From positions 60,556,580 through 60,620,579 of the forward strand of contig CM069454.1 in the NCBI GenBank assembly GCA_035610835.1: a DNA stretch of 64,000 bases, read 5' to 3'. The DNA comes from Ophiura sarsii. Its lineage: Eukaryota > Echinodermata > Ophiuroidea > Amphilepidida > Ophiuridae. Positions 59,821 through 64,000 of this stretch are shown here, one piece after another. The notes under the pieces were generated by a model, which ran no database searches, was not told the DNA's origin, and saw only the letters and a program-made list of their open reading frames with translations. The translations under genes were made by a program, and so were the position numbers. Every line of letters starts with the position of its first letter. Position 1 is the first letter of the stretch.

Positions 59821-60339
59821 AATTTAACAAAATGTTTGCAAAAAATGTATTAATAACTAATTTTATTAATTGGACCGGGTCATGGGTTAATGCACTGTGT
59901 TAAATTCTACATTCCCGGCCGCCACACTGTTCAAAGGCACAAAAAAGTGGACTTTTTATGTTTTTTTTGCAATTCTAAGGTGTGTGGATCGTGTTTTTTT
60001 ATCAAATTGGTTAGATATCCGTCCATTTTAGAACATCTGAAATTTAAAGTGCACCAACACACCCGGGAAAGTATGATGCCAAGGGAATATATTTTGCACG
60101 TAAATCCAATACAAAGGTTCAGAAAATCGACCAAAATATGACGTCATAACCATTGTTTCGGGACAAAATGGCGCGGTACCCCCCCCCCCCCCCCCCCCCC
60201 ACCCCAATGTAAAAACCGTCCAGGGTATAACACCACCAATGCACTATGGGATATCACGTGCGGTAAATGTTTATCAAAGCAACTTTTATCGGTACAAATT
60301 GCGAGATTTGTTACAATTTATTGATTATTTTTGGGTATA

Positions 60340-60495
60340 AGGTTTATCGCGAATCAGTAAAAAGCTATTGATTATCCTATTCTGCTGCATTGTGGGATTG
60401 AAAAAGGGCAAAATATGCCACTTTTCTATCCCACAATGCATCAGAAAAGGATAATCAATGGATTTTTTTCCCGATTGGCGATAAGGCTTATTACA
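60340..60495. repeat. Imperfect hairpin with TGCATTGTGGGAT
   Basis: ATTGATTATCCTATTCTGCT then GCATTGTGGGAT is mirrored by ATCCCACAATGCATCAGAAA then AGGATAATCAAT. The outer parts (GGTTTATCGCGAATC and GGCGATAAGGCTTA) are weaker. Confidence 0.8.
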
Positions 60496-60882
60496 CATTT
60501 TTGTGAGTGTGCACGCAGAGTAAAAAATTCAAAAGAAATCGCACTAGTTTGAAAATTTTAAAGTTTTAAACGACTGGACTCGGCCCGGCGTAAGGTCCGT
60601 CCTGAGATTTGGCCGGTAAGGGCCGACATCGCAACATCAAATTAATCGCGAAATATTGAAAAATCTAGTCAATTTTGGGGTATACTTTTGACATTTGTGG
60701 ACACCCCTTAGGAATAATCTCTGTACATGTCACATTATTAAGGACGTGTGGGAAAACTCAAGTAATGAGCCGATTGTTTGACCATAGAGATGTTATTACT
60801 TATTACCTATGTATAACACCTCGCTCCTTTGACCCCTACTTTGCATGTAGCGTCTATGGGGAGCGCACTAATTGATGGTGTA

Positions 60883-61549
60883 CAGGGTGTCTAAAAAAAA
60901 AATAGGACTCTGTTTCATGACGGTGTAATTCTTATTATAATCATTGGACCATAATCAATTTAGTCTCAATGTAAAGCCTAATTAATTATTATGATATCCT
61001 GAAAATATGAGATCAATCCGATGAAAGAAAACTAGCGTACTTTGTGTAAACCATGTCATTTACTGGTTTGTACAATGGGAATTCATAAATAGTCGAGTAA
61101 CATGAAAGTGCTCGACTTGTAACTCAATGAACCATACACAGTAGGTTCGAGAACTGTTTAACAACACTATTTTAATTTGCACAGAATATGCATGCATCTG
61201 TTTTGCGGATTTTTTAAAATCAAGTATTGATTTGTGCCAGAATTAAATGGATTACCAAACTAAACTTTGCTATTGACTAATAGATTATTTACTATGTTGA
61301 CAATTATTATAACGTGTTGAAACGTAAACCATGTTATTTACTGGTCTGTCCATTGTAAAAAACAGTAAATGCCATGGTTTACACAAAGTACGCTAGTTTT
61401 CTTATGTTGCATCGGATTGATCTCATATTTTCAGGATATCATACTAAATAATTGGGCTTTACATTGAGACTAAATTGGTCATGGTCCAATGATTATAATA
61501 AGAATCACACCGTCATGAAACAGAGTCCTAATTTTTTTGAGACACCCTG
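60883..61549. mobile_element. Mariner-type element with arms of about 200 bp
   Basis: CAGGGTGTCT and AGACACCCTG ends are TA-flanked. The arms match for about 190 bases through AGGACTCTGTTTCATGACGG, TTATAATCATTGGACCAT and GATCAATCCGATG, with TTTACTGGT near the loop. No transposase. Confidence 0.88.
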
Positions 61550-63039
61550 TATAATCCAGCACGTACGTTTTATCATAACTTTCAAAACCGGACAATTTTG
61601 GGGAAATTTTCCCAACAATTCCGTGTAAACTTCAATTAAGTCTAATACCTAACGCTGACGACACAGATATCGTAATTATACTCCGCTTTATATTATGGCA
61701 GACGACACAAACAGCGCCACCAACAATGGGACACTCACCAAAGTTAAACAAAAGTAGCTTCAGATCGGCAAGTTGAGTGTCCCTGGACAAAACCCGGGTT
61801 TCTCGCAGACCCTACTGGACAAAACCCGGGTTTCTCGCAACCCTAATAATTATTTCGCGCTATACCGGGCTTTATGCGCATTTGGTTTATCACGATCCAT
61901 GCACGCTCTCGCAGGTTTTCTCCAGGTTCTCCGGTTTCCTTAGAGTCAAAATCGGTGATTAGTTGTTTCGGTTAGGCCTATCAAAAACTTCCTTGACCCA
62001 ATGGTATCAGTTTTAATGTTCACTCGCATGGTGAAATACTCCATCCACATTTTTTGTGGGAGTCCACGGGGAATGGTTCTACCCTCACATATCGTATCAA
62101 AACTATTTTTATTCATTTTGGCAAATGACCATGCACCACATTGTATGATGTAATGATTGAAAGTGAGAGCATGTCAATTGAGCTGGCCTGATTGATGACT
62201 GTTTATCCTGTATGGATAATTACATATATGGATTGATGTATGTTTATCCTTTATGGATAATTACATACACAGGACATAACAGAGCTGCATTGTAAAATGA
62301 TGGATGTTACAATCTAAGTGCGGATAGGTTTGCTCTAGAAATTGGCAGCACCCTAGTTGATGCGACCTGATTCAGATGATTCACCAGCAGCGAAATTACA
62401 GCGCTCATTGAGCCATTTGGAAAAGGCGCTATATAAATACTGATTATTATTATATTATTATTATCATTATTTGCGTGATAGCGCGTCAGTGGAGAGCCTC
62501 GCCTTCAATGTGGTTCCATCTGTACCGTACAAGTAGCGTATTGAAAAAAATGACCATGAATGAGAAAGAATACACCTTAACAGTAAGGCCAACAACAGGC
62601 TGAAAATAAAAGAAAGTGCGGTAATTTGGAAAACAAAATAGCCTGAATTCAGGCCACAGCCTGAAAATTATCATGCCTGCTGACTATGCAGTGATTTATT
62701 GGACTATATGCTTCTCTTCATTTTAATTTCACATTGTGGAGTATACCATCTCATGCAGTTTTATTTTCTTGTTTAAAAGAGTAAAAGTGTCACATATATA
62801 ACTTAAGTTAAGGGGGACTCAAGGAAGTCACTTTTTGAATTTTGTGAGTGCTGTAATTATTGAACTCTTTCTCAAATGTATATAAAAATCTGGTAGAGAA
62901 TCCAAATTCAGCATACATTTTGACCACAAATTGTTGAGAAAATTGTTGAGAAAATCACCAAAAAGTACTTTTTGACCCCTTTTTTTGAACAAAGCTACCA
63001 AAATAGTTTGAGTAAAATATGCCCAAATCGGTAGATTCC
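61550..63039. other. Intergenic, with LINE tail at 62398-62475
   Basis: GGAAAAGGCGCTATATAAAT followed by ATT repeats marks a CR1/L2-type 3' tail. TGGACAAAACCCGGGTTTCT is duplicated at about 61784 and 61815. TTTATCCTGTATGGATAATT at 62203 nearly repeats at 62248. No gene seen. Confidence 0.5.
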
Positions 63040-64000
63040 CAGATAACACAGATACGTCGGGCCGACGTCGGGTTTTGGTCGGTAACGTCGGCTGGACGTC
63101 GTGTCTTATTCGAGACGTCCAGCCGACGTCGGCACAACGTTGGTATTTATTGGCTAACAAAACGTCAGTCCATTGACGTCGTCAGAACGTCGAGTATACG
63201 TCGGGTACTGTACGTTCGCCTACTGCCGTCGTATGGACGTCGGTTGTAGGTCGTCAAAAGACCGTAATTATGTTGGTCTTATTGGGGATGTCCACTAAAC
63301 GTCGGCTCGACGTTGGACAAACGTGGCTTACAAAACGTCGGCTCAATAACGTTATAAAGACGTCATCTTTAGGCCAAGTACAGAACGTCGGCGTACTGCT
63401 GTCGAATGGACGTCGGCTTAACGTCGGCGAAAACTGTCAATTCTGTCAGTAAATAAAGACTTAGTATGGACGTCTTTTAAACGTCGGCATGACGTTGGTC
63501 AAACATGGCCTATATACGTCGGTCTACTGACACTTTAAGGACGTCATATTTAGGCCAAGTACAGAACGTCGGCGTACTGCTGTCGAATGGACGTCGGCTT
63601 AACGTCGCCGAAAACTGTCAATTCTGTCAGTAAATGAAGACTTATTATGGACGTCTTTTAAACGTCGGCATGACGTTGGTCAAACATGGCCTATATACGT
63701 CGGTCTACTGACGCGTTAAGGACGTCATATTTAGGTGAAGTACAGAACGTCGGCGTACTGCTGTCGAATGGACGTCGGCTATATGGGGCTGACCCGACCC
63801 GCTGAGAAACGTCAGTTAAGGTAAACATCATGTCTCATAATTAACGGTCAGTCAAACATGGCCCACGCACCGTCGGCCCATTGACTTTTTTAGAAAGTTG
63901 TTCGCAGGCCAATTTAACACTAAGGTCGGCAAACTGCTGTCTAATGGACGTCGGATAGCCTTGAAACATCGTCCTAAAACATGATGGTTTGCCCATTGAC
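63040..64000. repeat. ACGTCGG-rich satellite, open at the window end
   Basis: It starts TCCCAGATAACACAGATACG. A unit of 181 bp repeats at 63370, 63551 and 63732 (TAGGCCAAGTACAGAACGTC, GGACGTCGGCTTAACGTCG, TTTTAAACGTCGGCATGACG). ACGTCGG and its variants occur dozens of times. The array runs beyond the window. Confidence 0.9.

Larger units (their letters stand above)
58838..60209. mobile_element. 1.37 kb element with GGTACCGCGCCATTTTG ends
   Basis: GGGGTACCGCGCCATTTTGC on the left is mirrored by CAAAATGGCGCGGTACCCCC on the right. The flanking TGTAAAAAC occurs on both sides, a probable 8-9 bp duplication (hAT-like). Two tRNA-like segments lie inside. I see no transposase. Confidence 0.7.

Noticed and set aside
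61685..61756. Short ATG frame beginning MADDTNSATNNGTL
   Set aside because: It looks like a first exon at first sight, but stops after 20 codons with no clear donor in frame.

Overview
The window is animal nuclear DNA: AT-rich, intron-bearing and crowded with DNA-transposon remnants. The gene families and repeat types (an expanded GABA-B-like receptor, an intronless class A GPCR, TGGCGTA-ended hAT elements with long G runs, CR1/L2-type and Tx1/L1-type LINE fragments, foldback elements) suggest a marine invertebrate, most likely a deuterostome such as an echinoderm or hemichordate. The species cannot be fixed from the sequence.

Positions 79-47060, + strand, hold one complete class C GPCR gene of the GABA-B receptor family. 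By joining open frames at splice sites I recover 17 coding exons (79-315, 1312-1449, 10654-10821, 18224-18331, 23549-23614, 24085-24294, 27378-27608, 28393-28456, 31291-31374, 32316-32466, 33943-34075, 40043-40156, 41281-41403, 41932-42109, 43823-43986, 46334-46480, 47007-47060). All phases match and together they give a 789-residue protein: signal peptide, Venus-flytrap ligand domain, seven membrane segments and a short cytoplasmic tail. All introns are GT-AG except intron 13, which is GC-AG. Several GABA-contact positions and one conserved disulfide pair are changed, so the ligand is probably not GABA.

Inside intron 3 on the same strand lies an intronless rhodopsin-type GPCR (15098-16119). 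Its frame is broken once, by one missing T in a T run at 15299-15303; the rest of the receptor is intact. It is either a very young pseudogene or a sequence error.

The introns and the 17 kb after the gene are largely mobile-element debris: hAT elements with 8-bp target duplications (11997, 17071, 25413), a 3.5 kb foldback element (18732-22198) containing a younger MITE, a Harbinger-type MITE inside another MITE (13616-14028), a piggyBac-type MITE (30037), mariner-like elements (50083, 52428, 60883), two motif-rich elements (34338, 36652) interrupting an inverted array, and several satellites (6605-7295 TTGA, 25.6-27.0 kb, 32.56-33.06 kb, 48.1-48.95 kb, 56.5-58.06 kb, 63.04 kb to the end). Retrotransposon coding remnants occur at 3500-3665 and 45187-46141 on the minus strand. 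No host gene was found after 47060.
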